Shown here: one piece after another, positions 36,010 through 47,657 of the stretch
Layout: each line of letters begins with the position of its first letter
How positions within the stretch are numbered: position 1 is the first letter of the stretch
Translations under genes and position numbers: made by a program
Assembly (NCBI RefSeq): GCF_021730395.1
Contig: NW_026463080.1
Coordinates: 1-64,000 of the forward strand
DNA from: Mercenaria mercenaria
Taxonomy: Eukaryota; Mollusca; Bivalvia; Venerida; Veneridae
Length of the DNA: 64,000 nt
Reading direction: 5' to 3'
Notes under the pieces: generated by a model
What the model was told of the DNA's origin: nothing
The model's input: only the letters and a program-made list of their open reading frames with translations
Database searches by the model: none

Positions 36010-36321
36010 TAGATAGTTGTAAGTTGAGGTGCCTTTTAAAATTAAATATAATATGTATGATGATTGCACAAAACTTATGTCACCATAAGGTCTTGGTTCC
36101 TTTCTTGAACCAGATTCCATTATGGGTTCCAGGATTATGGCCCCTGAACATGCTGAAAGGGCCAAAATTAGCTATTTTGACCTTGTCTGCACAATAGCAG
36201 CTTCATTTATGATTTTATTTTAACCAAACTTGCACACAACTTGTATCACCATAAGATCTCGATTCCTTTTTATTCGCCCGAAGGGACAACATATTATGTT
36301 ATCACCTCGGTGTCCGTCTGT
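36010..36321 (+). repeat. Fragment of the AGCTCACCTG-type minisatellite core and of another repeat
   Basis: 36060-36265 matches the core units at 40640-41400 (ACTTGCACACAACTTGTATC, TTATGGGTTCCAG). From 36270 it passes into another dispersed repeat (CGAAGGGACAACATATTATG). The hAT element at 36330 interrupts that second repeat. Confidence 0.6.
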
Positions 36322-36329
36322 CTGTTGGT

Positions 36330-37229
36330 TAGGGTTGCGTACCGGTTCTCGATATGTATCGAATACCGGTATTCAGGGTTCGATCGATACATCGGATCGA
36401 ACGTTCCTGTATCGATCAAAATATCAATCAAAAGCTAACTACATGGTAAATGGCCTCATTACTGCAGATACCTATGTACAATGCGCAGTTAATTTGACCC
36501 CCGGAACGTGGGTGTGCAGATTATACTCAGGTATAGACGATTTTCCAACTTCGAAACAAGTTTGTTTCCGCTGGTCGCCATTTTGGTAAAGGGAAACTAC
36601 TCTCCGCGCTAACTGTCACCGCTAAAATATAAAATTGCCGTTACGTTCCGTAAAACATCGAATGGTTTAATTTTCTTTCAAACAAAATTAATTTCATATA
36701 AGTATTTTGATTAAGGAAATATTAATAAATCACAAAATTTATGATACTAATTAAAGATCGAGTATTATCTTTAACCGAGATCAAACTGTGAACAACAAAA
36801 TCTACCCAGGTGACACTCTAATTGCCGGTAATTACTGGCTATTTGATCATAACAAAAAGACTATCACACCTGTTGTTATAGTTTGAATTGAGAAGCTCAT
36901 GTCATTTGAAGAGAAACCATTCTGAAATATTGAATTAGCTGTTAGTTATTTCTTCAAAATAGTTAATTAAAAAAGGGTAAAACAACAATTCTAACATGCT
37001 TGCCTCTGTTTCCAAAATAAAAATGTATCCAAGTCCTGTGATTTTGTCTCAGAATAGACCGACCTTAAGAGTGATAAATTAATACTGGTAATAAAGTTCA
37101 TATTGCATAACTATAATAGTCTTGTACTATGTTATTATTCCGTCAGAAAATATCATGATATATCGAATATCGATCATTTTGTATCTATACAAATATCGTA
37201 TCGATCATTTTGACCGATACGCACCCCTA
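36330..37229. mobile_element. 900-bp hAT-like element
   Basis: It begins TAGGGTTGCGTACCGGT and ends, inverted, TAGGGGTGCGTATCGGT. Identical 8-mers CTGTTGGT flank it (36322-36329 and 37230-37237). Sequence near both ends is rich in ATCGAT-type repeats, probably binding sites. No transposase is encoded. Confidence 0.85.
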
Positions 37230-37237
37230 CTGTTGGT

Positions 37238-37667
37238 TAGCAATTTCCCTTCCACTCTGTAACTCTTGAACCCCTTGAAGGATTTCAAAGAAACCTGACA
37301 CAAATGTTCACCTCATTGAAACAATGTGCAGAGCGCATGTTTCGGATGGTTCACTTCAAGGTCAAGGTCACACTTAGGGGTCAAAGGTCATATGACTTTG
37401 TTTTGTGTGTATGCGTCGATTGCAGTGCTCTTGTTTTTATTTGGCAGATCCTTTTGTTCACTTACAATATTTTTTTTAATTACTTCCCTTTTATGTTACT
37501 ATAAATAGCTTATTTAAGAAACTTTTTTATTATTGGCTGTAGGGAAAAACTGAGACCACTTTTCTGTGGTACAACATGGATGGTACCTCCAATATTCAGG
37601 TGTATTTTGACATATATCTGTACCTTGTAAGAATTTTTTTTAATTTTGGTTAAATTCTTCCCTTTTT
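37238..37667 (+). repeat. Interrupted dispersed repeats (right part of the hAT target, then 3' part of an AGCTCACCTG-type element)
   Basis: 37238-37430 continues the repeat split by the hAT element. 37436-37667 matches 48781-49018, the 3' region of the full-length element at 47710-49122, and is then interrupted by the insertion at 37668. Confidence 0.65.
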
Positions 37668-39772
37668 AGCTCACCTGAGTTTTTGTGATCGCTCGATGTC
37701 CGGCGTCTGTCGTCTGTCTGTCGTCCGTCAACATTTAGCTTGTGTATGCGATAGAGGCTGTATTTTTCAACTTCATGAAATTTGGTCAGAATGATAACCT
37801 TGATGAAATCTAGGCCAGGTTCGAAAATGGGTCATTTGGGGTCAAAAACTAGGTCACTAGGTCAAATCAAGGAAAAACCTCGTGTATGCGATAGAGGCTG
37901 TATTTTTCAACTGATCTTCATGAAATTTGGTCAGAATGATTACCTTGATAAAATCTAGGCCGAGTTCGAAAATGGGTCATCTGGGGTAAAAAACTAGGTC
38001 ACTAGGTCAAATCAAGGAAAAACCTTGTGTATGCGATAGAGGCTGTATTTTTCAACTGATCTTCATGAAATTTGGTCAGAATGATTACCTTGATAAAATC
38101 TAGGCCGAGTTCGAAAATGGGTCATCTGGGGTCAAAAACTAGGTCACTAGGTCAAATCAAGGAAAAACCTTGTGTATGTGATAGAGGCTGTATTTTTCAA
38201 CTGATCTTCATGAAATTTGGTCAGAATGATTACCTTGATCAAATCTAGGCCGAGCTCGAAAATGGGTCATCTGGGGTCAAAAACTAGGTCACTAGGTCAA
38301 ATCAAGGAAAAACCTTGTGCATGCGATAGAGGCTGTATTTTTCAATTGATCTTCATGAAATTTGGTCAGAATAATTACCTTGATGATATCTAGACCGAGT
38401 GCGGAAATGGGTCATCTGGGGTCAAAAACTAGGTCACTAAATGAAATCAAGGAAAAACCTTTTGTATGCGATAGAGGCTGTATTTTTCAAATGATCTTCA
38501 TGAATTTTGGTCGGAATGATAACCTTAATGAAATCTAGGCCGAGTTTGAAAATTGGTCATCTGGGGTCAAAAACTAAACTAGGTCACTAGGTCAAATCAA
38601 GGAAAAACCTTGTGTATGCGATAGGGGCTGTATTTTTCAATTGATCTTCATGAATTTTGGTCAGAATGATTACCTTGATGGAATCTAGGCTGAGTTTGAA
38701 AATGGGTCATCTGGGGTCAAAAACTAGGTCACTAGGTCAAATCAAAGAAAAACCTTGTGTATGCGAAAGAGGCTGTATTTTTCAACTGATCTTCAGGAAA
38801 TTTAGTCAGAATGATTACATTGATAAAATCTAGGCAGAGTTTGAAAATGGGTCATCTAGGGTCAAAAACTAGGTCACTAGGTCAAATCAAAGAAAAACAT
38901 TGTGTATGCAATAGAGGCTGTGTTTTTGAATTGATCTTCATGAAATTTGATCAGAGTGATTGCCTTGATGAAGTCTAGGTTGAGTTTGAATATGGTTTAT
39001 CTGAGATCAAAAACTAGGTCACTAGGTCAAATTAAGGAAAAACCTTGTGTATGCAATAGAGGCTGTATTTTTCAACTGATCTTCATGAAATTTGGTCAGA
39101 ATGATAACCTTGATAAAATCTAGGCTGAGTTAGAAAATGGGTCATCTGGGGTCAAAAACTAGGTCATTAGGTCAAATTAAAGAAAAACCTTGTGTATGCG
39201 ATAGAGGCTGTATTTTTCAATTGATCTTCATTAAATTTGGTTAGAATGATTTCCTTGATAAAATCTAGGTCAAGTTTGAACATGGGTCATCTAGGGTCAA
39301 AAACTAGGTCACTAGGTCAAATTAAAGAAAAATCTTGTGTATGCGATAGAGACTATTTTTCAGTTGATCTTTATGAAATTTGGTCAAGATGATTGCCTTA
39401 ATGAAATCTAGGTTGACTTTGAATATGGGTCATCTGGGGTCAGAAACTAGGTCACTTGGTCAAATCAAAGAAAAAACTTGTGTATGTGATAGAGGCTGTA
39501 TTTTTCAATTGATCTTTATGAATTTTGGTCAGAATGATTGCCTTGATAAAATCTAGGTCGAATTTGAACATGGGTCATCTAGGGTTAAAAACTAGGTCAC
39601 TAGGTCATATCTAAGAAAATGCTTGTTTAAGAGACCAATTTTTTGGTCCAATCTTAATGAAAATTGGTCAGAATATTTGTTTCGATGAAATCACTAGGTC
39701 AAGCATGTTTTACACTGTTATGGTGACTTGTTTCTTAGGTGAGCGACCTAGGGCCATCTTGGCCCTCTTGTT
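37668..39772 (+). mobile_element. 2.1 kb minisatellite-cored element (about 147-bp units), HINE-like
   Basis: It starts AGCTCACCTGAG and ends AGGTGAGCGACC, hairpin AGGGCCATCTTGGCCCT, CTTGTT. The core has about 13 units of about 147 bp, each with TATGCGATAGAGGCTGTATT, ATGAAATTTGGTCAGAATGA and AAAACTAGGTCACTAGGTCA. It lies in a copy of another element whose unfilled counterpart is at 49013-49028 (CCCTTTGTTGTTCCTG). No protein is coded. Confidence 0.85.
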
Positions 39773-40502
39773 CGTTCCTGTCCTTTGGACTTAGATTTTT
39801 GGTTGCGGGTTTATCCCGCTACCAAAGTTAAGTGTATTTCTGACAATCATGTAGCATCTTTATTTGATTCCAAATCACATCCAAAGGATATTCATGTGCT
39901 ACACAAAGTAGTCCCATTCATGAACAATGCGGATGAACTATCAATGATCAAGCAGTTTTTATTCATCCTCTATCCATTCACAAAGACCATTTAGATTATA
40001 TAAGATCTATAAATGATTAAGTATTTCAGCCCATGGTTACATCACTGACTTCCAGCTGTTCATGTAAGGTCTGGCAGAGTTTATCTTAGATATGAGGCAC
40101 ATTAGTATTTGTTTCTTATACATGTATATTTATAGATTGGCATTTAAAATGAAAATAAATCTAGCAAAACTCGCAACCACCAGACATCTCAAGGCTTTGA
40201 TTTTCTGAGGACTTAGATTTTTTTTCTGAGGACTTAGATTTATTTTTAATTTCTTCCCTTTGTTGTTCCTGTCCTTTGGGCTTCATCAGTCAAAATTTTG
40301 CTCCTGACCTCCTCTGATGTAATCCTTCAGGCATGAAACTACTGGCCTGATTTGAAAATAATTTTATTTGAAGTAACTTTAAGAAAATTTCAACTATATT
40401 TTCTCATAATTCTTTTGATTGATCTTATGATTTTTTGACCTTTTTGTCCTTAAGTGCAATGATAACAGATGAGCGATATAGGGCCATTTTGGCCCTCTTG
40501 TT
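39773..40502 (+). repeat. Remaining 3' part of the interrupted AGCTCACCTG-type element
   Basis: It resumes at GTTCCTGTCCTTTGG and ends GATGAGCGATATA, hairpin AGGGCCATTTTGGCCCT, CTTGTT at 40502. It contains about 400 bp of extra sequence (39790-40200) not seen in the copy at 49019-49122. Confidence 0.6.
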
Positions 40503-40530
40503 ATAAAAACTAGTCAGTGATCCATTTATT

Positions 40531-41439
40531 AGCTCACCTGTCACATAGTGACAAGGTGAGCTTTTGCGATCACCCTTCGTCCGTCGTCAGTTTATGCATC
40601 CGTCCGTCCGTCAACAATTTCTTGTCTGCACAATAGTGGTTTCATTTATGATTTTATTTTAACCAAACTTGCACACAACTTGTATCACCATAAGATCTTG
40701 GTTTCTTTCTTTAACTGGCCAGATCCCATTATGGGTTCCAGAGTTATGGCCCCTATTTTGACCTTGTCTGCACAATAGCAGCTTTATTTATGATTTGATT
40801 TTTACCCAACTTGCACACAACTTGAATCACCATAAGGTCTTGGTTCCTTTCTTGAACTGGCCAGATTCCATTATGGGTTCCAGAGTTATGGCCCCTGAAA
40901 GGCCCAAAGTGAGTTATTTTGACATTGTCTGCACAATAGCAGCTTTGTTTATGATTTGATTTTTACCAAACCTGCACACAAGTTGTATCACTATAAGATC
41001 TTGGTTCCTTTCTTGAACTGGTCAGATTCCATTATGGGTTCCAGAGTTATGGCACCTGAAAGGGTCAAAATTAACTATTTTGACCTCATCTGCACAATAG
41101 CAGCTTCATTTATGATTTGATTTTAACCAAACTTGCACAAGACTTGTGTCACCATAAGATCTTGGTTCCTTTCTTAAACTAGCCAGATCCCATTATGGGT
41201 TCCAGAGTTATGGCCCTTGATAGGGCTGGAATTAGCTATTTTGACCTTCGTCTGTACAATAGCAGCTTCATTTATGATTTGAATTTAATCAAACTTGCAC
41301 ACAACTTTTGTCACCATTAGATCTTGGTTCCTTTCTGGAACCAGCCAGATCCTGTACTAGTAATGGGTTCCAGAATTATGGCCCCTGAAAGAGGCAAAAT
41401 TGGCTATTTTGACCTTGTCTGCACAATAGCAGCTTCATT
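40531..41439 (+). mobile_element. 5' part of a minisatellite-cored element (AGCTCACCTGTCACATAGTG family)
   Basis: It starts AGCTCACCTGTCACATAGTG, itself a hairpin (CACCTTGTCACTATGTGACA on the other strand). Five core units of about 160 bp follow (TTGACCTTGTCTGCACAATA, ACTTGCACACAACTTGTATC). The 3' end is missing because the next element begins at 41440. Confidence 0.75.
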
Positions 41440-42398
41440 AGCTCATCAGATTTTTTGAAAAAAAAATGATGAGTTATTGTCATCACTAAGTCTTTATCGG
41501 TGTCGGCGTCAGCGTCTGCGTCAGCATTGCCTGGTTAAGTTTTATGTTTAGGTCAGCTTTTCTCCTAAACTATCAAAGCTATTGCTTTGAAACTTGCAAC
41601 AATTGTTCACCATCATAAGCTGACCCTGTACAGCAAGAAACATAACTCCATCCTGCTTTTTGCAAGATTTATGGCCCCTTTTGTACTTAGAAAATATCAG
41701 ATTTTTTGGTTAAGTTTTAAAATTTATGTGTATGCCAACTTTTCTCCTAAACTATCAAAGCTATTGCTTTAAAACTTGCAACACTTGTTCATCATCATAA
41801 TCTGACCCTGTACATCAAGAAACATAACTCCATCCTGCTTTTTGCAAGAATTATTGTCCCTTTTGGACTTAGAAAATCAGTTTTCTTGGTTAAGTTTTAT
41901 GTTTAGGTCAGCTTTTCTCCTAAACTATCAAAGCTATTGCTTTAAAACTTGCAACACTTGTTCACCATCATAAGTTGACCCTGTACAGCAAGAAACATAA
42001 CTCCATCCTGCTTTTTGCAAGTTTTATGGCCCCTTTTGGACTTAGAAAATAGATTTCTTGGTTAAGTTTTATGTTTAGGTCAACTTTTTCTCTTAAACTA
42101 TCAAAACTATTGCTTTGAAACTTGCAACACTTGTTCACCATCATAATTAGCTGACCCTGTACAGCAAGAAACATAGCTCCATCCTGCTTTTTGCAATAAT
42201 TATTGCCCCCTTTGGACTTAGAAATTCAGTTTTCTTGGTTGAGTTATGTTTATGTCAGCTTTTCTCCTAAACTATCAAAGCTATTGTTTTAAAACTTGCA
42301 ACAGTTTTTCACCATCATAAGCGGACGCTGTACATCAAGAGACTTAACTCTATCCTGCTTTTTGCAAGAATGATGGCCCATTTTAGACTTAGAAAATC
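41440..42398 (+). mobile_element. Minisatellite-cored element (AGCTCATCAGATTTTT family), 3' end lost
   Basis: It starts AGCTCATCAGA..., with ATGATGAGTTATTG as inverted partner close by. Five units of about 175 bp follow (GTTAAGTTTTATGTTTAGGT, CTAAACTATCAAAGCTATTG, TGACCCTGTACAGCAAGAAA). No terminal hairpin is found. Confidence 0.7.
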
Positions 42399-42833
42399 AT
42401 GGGTAAGACAGTCCCGGCTGTACAATTTCCAGGGTGTCCCTGGAAGTTAGGCTGGAATTCCATGGAAAATGAGTGATTTTCCAGGGATTTTGATAGACCC
42501 TGGAACTTTATACAAGGAATCTTGAAAAACACGGAAAATAGATTCCAGCATAGCATGAAATTAACCTGGAAACCCCTGGAAGCCCTGGAATTATACCCGG
42601 AAAGTTGGAACTTAGTCTTTTTTGTAGGCTGGAAAAGGCACGGAAAATACTTAGAAAATTTACCACTTGTATAAAATGAGAATGGAATGAACTTAGAAAA
42701 AATATCTGTCTTTTTGTTAGCACTGCTGTAAAACTTTGTGTAGTTATTTAGAGCAAATGATTACTTTGAAAGACATTTTAAGTCTGTGAACATGTAAAAT
42801 GTTATAGATCTAAACATTTCTTTTTCTCATTTA
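42399..42833. other. Degenerate CCTGGAA-rich stretch, no gene
   Basis: 42420-42610 is full of short imperfect repeats of CCTGGAA / TTCCAGG in both directions; the rest is AT-rich. Confidence 0.5.
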
Positions 42834-43179
42834 GGCCTAAAAAAAAAAATTCTTTGTTTCCGGTAACATGCTCAAAAAAATTAGGGTAGGTAGGTCGGAA
42901 TTTTTTTTTTTTTTGGAAATTTTTTTTATTAAGGCAGACTTTTCAGAAATTATTTTTTTGTCAAAAAATGATTACAAATAAGGGGGTTATGCCTTTAGAG
43001 CATCAGTAAGTTGATTTCTAACATCACTGGCCATGTTTAATGCATAAAAAGTGCAGTTTTGCATCTTTTTGTTAAAAAGTTGAAAAAAATATTCTCCAAG
43101 GCCATAAAAACATTTAGGGTCGGGCCAAAAATTTAGGGTAGGTCGGGATACCGGAAACAAACAATTTTTTTTTTACGCC
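42834..43179. mobile_element. 346-bp Harbinger-like MITE
   Basis: Ends: GGCCTAAAAAAAAAA...TTTGTTTCCGGTA and, inverted, GGCGTAAAAAAAAAA...TTTGTTTCCGGTA. Flanked by TTA on both sides (42831-42833, 43180-43182). A 3-bp TTA/TWA duplication is the PIF/Harbinger signature. Inside, TTAGGGTAGGTMGG occurs near both ends. Confidence 0.7.
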
Positions 43180-43182
43180 TTA

Positions 43183-43696
43183 TGCTTAAAATTATGCTAC
43201 ACAGTTTTGGCTCAAAGGATATATTGTAGCTCTCAGTCTTAGCTTTAAAACATGATTAATGTTAAAAAGTGCATTATGAAAAAAGAAAACATAACGAAAT
43301 TGCTACAAGATTTATCATTATATTATCTGTGCAAGTACAAAGACTATCTTTCTAAAGCTTCCACAGTCTCAAAAACTAACACATTAGATGAAAAATTCCA
43401 GTATTCACACACAAAAAGCACTAGTATTATCAAAACAACACTTCAACAGTGCTGAAAACAACACAATTACACTATTTCAGTGTTTCTATGTTTGAAACTG
43501 CTATATCATCTGAGAAATAGAGACTATGATTTTGGGCAGTTTACTTAGTTAGACAGAGTCACAATTTATAAAGGTTCATTTATAGGGAATTCTAACAGTA
43601 AGACCTAAAGATGACTGTTCTAAACAGGGTTATACTATATACAGGGGACTACTGCTGCATGTCAGTCTATCATTGTACATTAAATGTTGACACTGT
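43183..43696. other. No supported gene
   Basis: AT-rich flank of the CACTA-type transposase; no CACTA-type terminal repeat could be assigned. Confidence 0.35.
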
Positions 43697-46126
43697 TCAG
43701 TCTGTTTCATGATGATTTGGGAGCATTGCCAAACTGACTTTGTCTTTCACTTCAACAACTACCAGAGGTTCTCGCAGACATGCAGTTTTCACTACTGTTG
43801 GCTTATCAACATGCATCTTCTGAATATGTGGTACCCTGTTTGTTAACACAGGTCCTGTCAGGTTGACAATTTGTCCAGAGGCAAAAACCTGTCCACTTTC
43901 CATATCCAACAGGTACCTTTTGACCTGTATTGCTGTTTCATTATGCATCATTATAGTGTAAGAGTTCTGTTTTTTTCACCTTCTTTGTTTCACTGCTGTA
44001 CATCCATTGTGAATTACTTTTGATGAGGCTTTAAATTTATTTGGTCGGAGTATGATAGTTCTTTATTTAGAAACTCAGATTCTATTTTGGTAAGAGTTTT
44101 TACAGGTTCTGCCTTAATAACATGACACCGTTTTGCATTTGCATTCCTCTGTTTTGGTTTCAAACTTACTATTTCTTGTAAAGTGTCCCTAACATACGAA
44201 TCATTGGGTAATTCTTCTAGCTTTCTTTTGACTTGCTTTTGTGCATGCATGTTCCAAAATACATCTTTGCAAACATTTCCAGTCCCGTGAATAGTATTCA
44301 TTATTCCCCCATTAAATGATTCATATGGAAAACATGACCAACACCACAGTGGCCCCCACTTTTCCACAACCATTGTCAAATGTAACAGGTTATGAACATT
44401 CATGCTCATAAATTGCGGTCCATACAGAGTTTGCACATTTCTAACAAATGCATGAAGTAAGGTCTGAGCTGGAGATAATTGTTGCACTGTTATACCTTCT
44501 CCTAGCAAAATGTATATTCCTTCAGCTAAACAAGAGAAATGGATCAAATAAGTACATGGAAGGTAAGGTTCTAAACATGGAATTGAAAAAAAAAGAAGCC
44601 AATTGCGAAGTTCTGAAGCTTTCCAATTGAAGTAGGTTTTTGTGATTGCTCTTGCTCTACGATGGATAAAGTATGGTGGTTTGATGTTTTGAAGAATTTT
44701 GTCTATGTCCTTTATGTGTTGTCCAATATACCAGGGTTCTTTTGCAAATTTTGGTTCAAACCAGAGTTCTAAAAACTTTTTTGTTACTCCAACTTAAGTG
44801 CTCCGTGCATATAGTCTATGACCACATTGTTGATTAACGAAAAATATGTTAAGTACAAAAACTAATTTCACCATAGAATCCCAATTCTCCTTTTCCAGTT
44901 GTCCGTGCTTTTTTTGCATCAGCCTGTATACTTTCATCTGTTCGTAGTTGGGTTGCCTCTTCATACTGATACGAGCGGCAGTGACCTGCTCCACTTGGCA
45001 CCGACTCTCCTTTCTGTAGACAGTAGAGGCAACCGAACTCACCATTGTGATGAGTCATATGCAACACATATGCACGGGCCTATAGGTCCATAGTCAGTAT
45101 TACCAACATAGCTTTGGACTGGATTTTCAAGTCGTTGATAAAAAACTCAAACCCCTCATTGTAAAGCCTGTTGAGGTCTTGCACCAGTGGCTTTAAAAAG
45201 GAAATCATATTTGGTTTTCCTGGCCCCTGCCATATTCCCCAAAGTATCATGTTTCTTTGTAGGAAACGCTCTTTGGTGGCAGTTCATTCACTAGGAAATA
45301 CACAGGCCACAGGGAAACTGCCGAACTCTGAAATAATGCCACACCATCTGTAAACATTGACAAAGTAATGTTATGTCCCTCATTTAAGAAACCTCCAGGT
45401 TCTTTCAGTTTTTTGTATTCTGTTCCCGATTTGAGGTCGGAAATAACATCGGAGTCTGGAATATTTCGACTTTCTTCTATTTTTTCCCAAATCCTAGGTC
45501 TTTCAAGCAGCTCTCTCAACTGACTTTCAATATTTGCAGTGACAAAATACTGCTTCTTTTCCCGAGATGAACTCTTGCACCCAGGTGTTTGACACAGTTC
45601 TTCCCTATTTTGTGATAACTTTTTACATACCCCACAGTAAATAATGTAATTTAGATAATTCTTGTCAAAACCACAATGCTTCTTATAGAGTTTTCACTGA
45701 AGTCACAGCAGTGTTTGCCTTCGGAATATGTAACTGAATTATTTTCAGCAGGTCAGTCATCGCAACATTAGAGAGGTTGTGCCTTGTTGCAAAAGCTCCA
45801 ATAGCCATTATGTGTTCTGACTTTGTAATTTCACTAGCTTGCACATGACTGCGAGGAGAGAACACATACAATGGGGGATCATTAGTAGTGGATGCTTCAC
45901 AACTATCTGTTGTTGTCTGAATGCTTTGGTTTTCAAACTCCTCCTCAGAACTTTCAACATACACGCTTTCTTCTGGGTCACTGTTCACTTCACTGTCTAA
46001 ACTCATGTCACTGTCACTCTCTATGTTTTCAACTGACTCACTACACAAAACATCTTTAGCTGCACAAGCAGGTTCTGTATCTTCAGTGGGCATATGTTCA
46101 TCATGGTCACTAAAAAATATATACAT
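43697..46126 (-). pseudogene. CACTA/EnSpm-type transposase (Tnp2 / DUF4218-like), broken
   Basis: Minus-strand order: an acidic Ser/Glu-rich N-terminus (from 46126, after a TTTTTTAG acceptor-like site) ending in AFATRHNLSNVAMTDLLKII; a Cys-rich stretch (CGVCKKLSQ, CQTPGC); FLNEGHNITLSMFTDGVALF and SLWPVYFLVNELPP, the Tnp2 core; MTHHNGEFGCLYCLQKG; then LLHAFVRNVQTLYGPQFMSM, NVHNLLHLTMVVEKWGPLW, CWSCFPYESFNGGIMNTIHG, which is the DUF4218-type domain; and a basic tail. This is the usual domain order of CACTA transposases that cut and paste the element. About six breaks: frameshifts near 45686, 45280, 44870 and 44550, a stop near 45080 (TGA/TAG region) and another near 43990. A final ORF (43951-43697) may be the C-terminus. 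Terminal repeats were not found. Confidence 0.8.
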
Positions 46127-46311
46127 TTTGTATTATATAAAATATGTATCACTAAACTTTTAAAGCTCTAAAACATAAACGAAAAGCAAATATGTTTCTA
46201 GAAATAAGGTTGAGTTGCCTTATTCTTATCAAGTTTCTATATATAAATGGAACAATAAATATGGAAGAATTTGACAAAATTCAATAAAATCCAACCTAGG
46301 GTAAAGAAGAA

Positions 46312-46410
46312 GAGCTACGTCCAGCACTCGCCCTGTAAGCGAGGGGTCCCGGGTTCAAGCCCCGGACTGATTGCACATTATTCTCACCCTGTGACATTTG
46401 GCGCCCAACA
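46312..46410 (+). repeat. tRNA-derived SINE fragment, copy 1
   Basis: CACTCGCCCTGTAAGCGAGG then GGTTCAAGCCCCGG (box B) and TGCACATTATTCTCACCCTG. The left part with box A is missing. It matches the second copy 240 bp downstream. Confidence 0.6.
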
Positions 46411-46549
46411 TGGCCCGTGGCATGCTTGCTTGGTCAGTCTTACTATGCTTGCAATATTATGTACCTCCGGAATTCGAGGACAAATTTCCAGTTTGTAGGG
46501 GTGTATGTCACAGTACGGACTTGGTCACATTAGTGGGGAAGATTTGTCA

Positions 46550-46660
46550 GGCAGCAGGTTAGCTCGGTCGGTAGAGCACTCGCCTGTAAGTGCAAGCAGG
46601 GGGTCCTGGGTTGGAGCCCCAGACTGACTGCACATTATTCTCACCCTGTGACATTTCCTT
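46550..46660 (+). repeat. tRNA-derived SINE, copy 2
   Basis: GGTTAGCTCGGTCGGTAGAGC (box A) and GGTTGGAGCCCC (box B) in tRNA-like spacing, with a short insertion in the anticodon-side region (GTGCAAGCAGG), followed by TGCACATTATTCTCACCCTG. It reads like a tRNA-headed SINE. It is not a functional tRNA, since the stem pairing is poor. Confidence 0.65.
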
Positions 46661-47479
46661 CCTTTCTACCTGTCTATCCTACCCTATTTTTTAATGAAAC
46701 CACAGAATTATATTGTTTTGGCCTAAGTCGAAAAAGGGCCATAACTTATATCAAATTCAACTTGGTTATTTAAACATATTTCTGTAGGTTTGACGACTAG
46801 GAAGGTTTTGTGTGAAGTTTTAGTCAAAATGACTCGAATATATGTAACTTACTATTCTTCAAAAGGTTGCAGAATTAGCTATATCCCGCTGTTTGTTTGT
46901 CATTACGATCATCTTTTTTTTTTCTATCGTAGCCTACACTCAAGCAAGGACTAGACTTCTATTATCAAATCTTACACAAAATTTGCAGCACAATTACCTT
47001 CAGCACTATAATGGTCTTTTGGTGTCCTACCGTGCACGCTTTTAGTTGAGCCTATTATTATGTATATTTCACTTTTGCTTGCATTTAAAAGCTTTTGCTC
47101 CTCCTTGTTGGATTGCATGTAAATGACGCCATCTTAGAATTACGGAAAATACCGAATCTGTTTACGAACTTTCCCGATGGACCACGGATGCTGATTTACG
47201 CTGATTTACCGTTTAATGATGTACAAGTTTTTTACTAAAATTAAGGGACAATTAAGCAACACTGCATAAATCATTAAGTCATTTAAGCCTTTTAAAACGT
47301 GTCTTTTGACTTGATAAAAAAATGTAATATAAAAGCCAAAGCGAAAATGACTGGTCTTCGTTTCTAAGAAAAAATGCCCACTTGCTGATAAGCAAAACGG
47401 CGGAAACTGACTTGACAGTTACATTGTTTAGGCGCAAATTTGAAAGACACACCAGAAAACAGTCCAGAAAATTTGAAAA
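46661..47479 (+). other. Presumed promoter and 5' UTR region of the 47480 gene
   Basis: No coding signal. The last 80 bases before the ATG are probably 5' UTR. No TATA box or CpG island can be argued by eye. Confidence 0.35.
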
Positions 47480-47657
47480 ATGGAAATAGCAATGGTTGTA
47501 TGGATTGATGATAAACCAATGACAAGTGGAATAATTCGATTAACAGAGATACGTTCTCCTCGAAAGGAGTTAAAAGAATGCAAAGAAGGGGAAATAGTTC
47601 TAGCGAAGTGCTGCGGATTCACGGGGAATCATCAGTGCCTTTTGGCAAGAATCGGAG
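47480..47657 (+). CDS. Exon 1 of the host gene (start codon)
   Basis: ATG at 47480 opens 59 codons and ends ATC GGA G before GTGAGT (phase 1). The first in-frame ATG after non-coding sequence makes this the start. A transposable element begins only 53 bp into the intron. Confidence 0.7.

Noticed and set aside
36230-36589. 119-codon ORF
   Set aside because: It crosses the junction between a dispersed repeat and a hAT-like element, so it is accidental.
37780-39640. CRISPR-like array
   Set aside because: The whole 147-bp unit repeats, without unique spacers; it is a eukaryotic minisatellite.
39785-39994. 69-codon ORF in the 40 kb repeat remnant
   Set aside because: Lies in extra sequence inside a broken repeat; no domain, no splice signals.
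46550-46660. Functional tRNA gene
   Set aside because: Boxes A and B are present, but the anticodon side has an insertion and stems do not pair; the shared downstream body marks a SINE.
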